A DNA stretch of 64,000 nt. Origin: Chimonanthus salicifolius. Its lineage: Eukaryota > Streptophyta > Magnoliopsida > Laurales > Calycanthaceae. Shown here in pieces: positions 63,996-64,000 of the stretch; the stretch's first letter is position 1; each line of letters opens with the position of its first letter. The stretch is from positions 28,564,869 through 28,628,868 of the forward strand of contig CM023533.1 in NCBI GenBank assembly GCA_013350335.1, written 5' to 3'. The notes beneath the pieces are model-generated. The model worked only from the letters and a program-made list of their open reading frames with translations, did no database searches and was not told the DNA's origin. The position numbers and the translations under genes are program-made.

Positions 63996-64000
63996 TTGTT

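Overview
This window is nuclear DNA from a flowering plant. Six protein-coding loci are recognisable. Five are spliced or plant-typical single-exon genes of plant families (chloroplast thioredoxin-like 2, bHLH041-like, CYP724-type P450, PADRE/DUF4228, phospholipase A1-II) and one is a eukaryote-wide translation factor (DENR). The rest is AT-rich and packed with plant transposons. The species cannot be fixed from the sequence. The long, transposon-filled introns point to a medium or large angiosperm genome.

Layout. 1-4950 is intergenic, with SINE-like inserts and short duplications. 5167-10920 (-) is a three-exon gene for a small proline-rich single-pass membrane protein; its 4.99-kb second intron holds a LINE. 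Two G-boxes lie just upstream. 14006-22605 (+) is a four-exon chloroplast thioredoxin-like 2 gene; its 5.25-kb second intron holds a degenerate LINE that was itself hit by a SINE with an 18-bp target duplication. 22606-28068 carries MITEs, a complete TRIM and a 479-bp foldback element. 28069-29317 (+) is a two-exon bHLH041-like gene that seems to lack the family's N-terminal half; more than half of its 217-bp intron is a TRIM solo LTR. 29318-34316 holds SINEs and MITEs. 34317-39469 (-) is a seven-exon CYP724-like P450 gene with a 959-bp solo LTR in intron 5. 39470-45430 holds LINE 3' ends and MITEs. 45431-46186 (-) is a PADRE gene. 49697-57666 (-) is a seven-exon DENR gene with a GC-AG first intron and a 2.5-kb LINE in intron 3. 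59277-60516 (-) is a phospholipase A1-II gene with a one-base frameshift near its 5' end. 60517-64000 is a MITE-rich tail with a five-copy 158-bp tandem array and a run of 30 G.

The genes do not form a pathway cluster; they look like an ordinary euchromatic series. Separate themes are brassinosteroid C-22 hydroxylation (CYP724), plastid redox (thioredoxin-like 2), translation re-initiation (DENR) and stress or defence regulation (bHLH041, PADRE, PLA1). The strongest structural signals are the transposons. Many can be delimited to the base by target-site duplications: a solo LTR (ACCCT), a TRIM solo LTR (TTGAT), a hAT-like MITE (ATTCCTCT), two MULE-like MITEs (9 bp each), two LINEs (9 bp each) and a SINE (18 bp). 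All exon boundaries were set by hand from reading frame, splice signals and remembered family sequence; no search was run.
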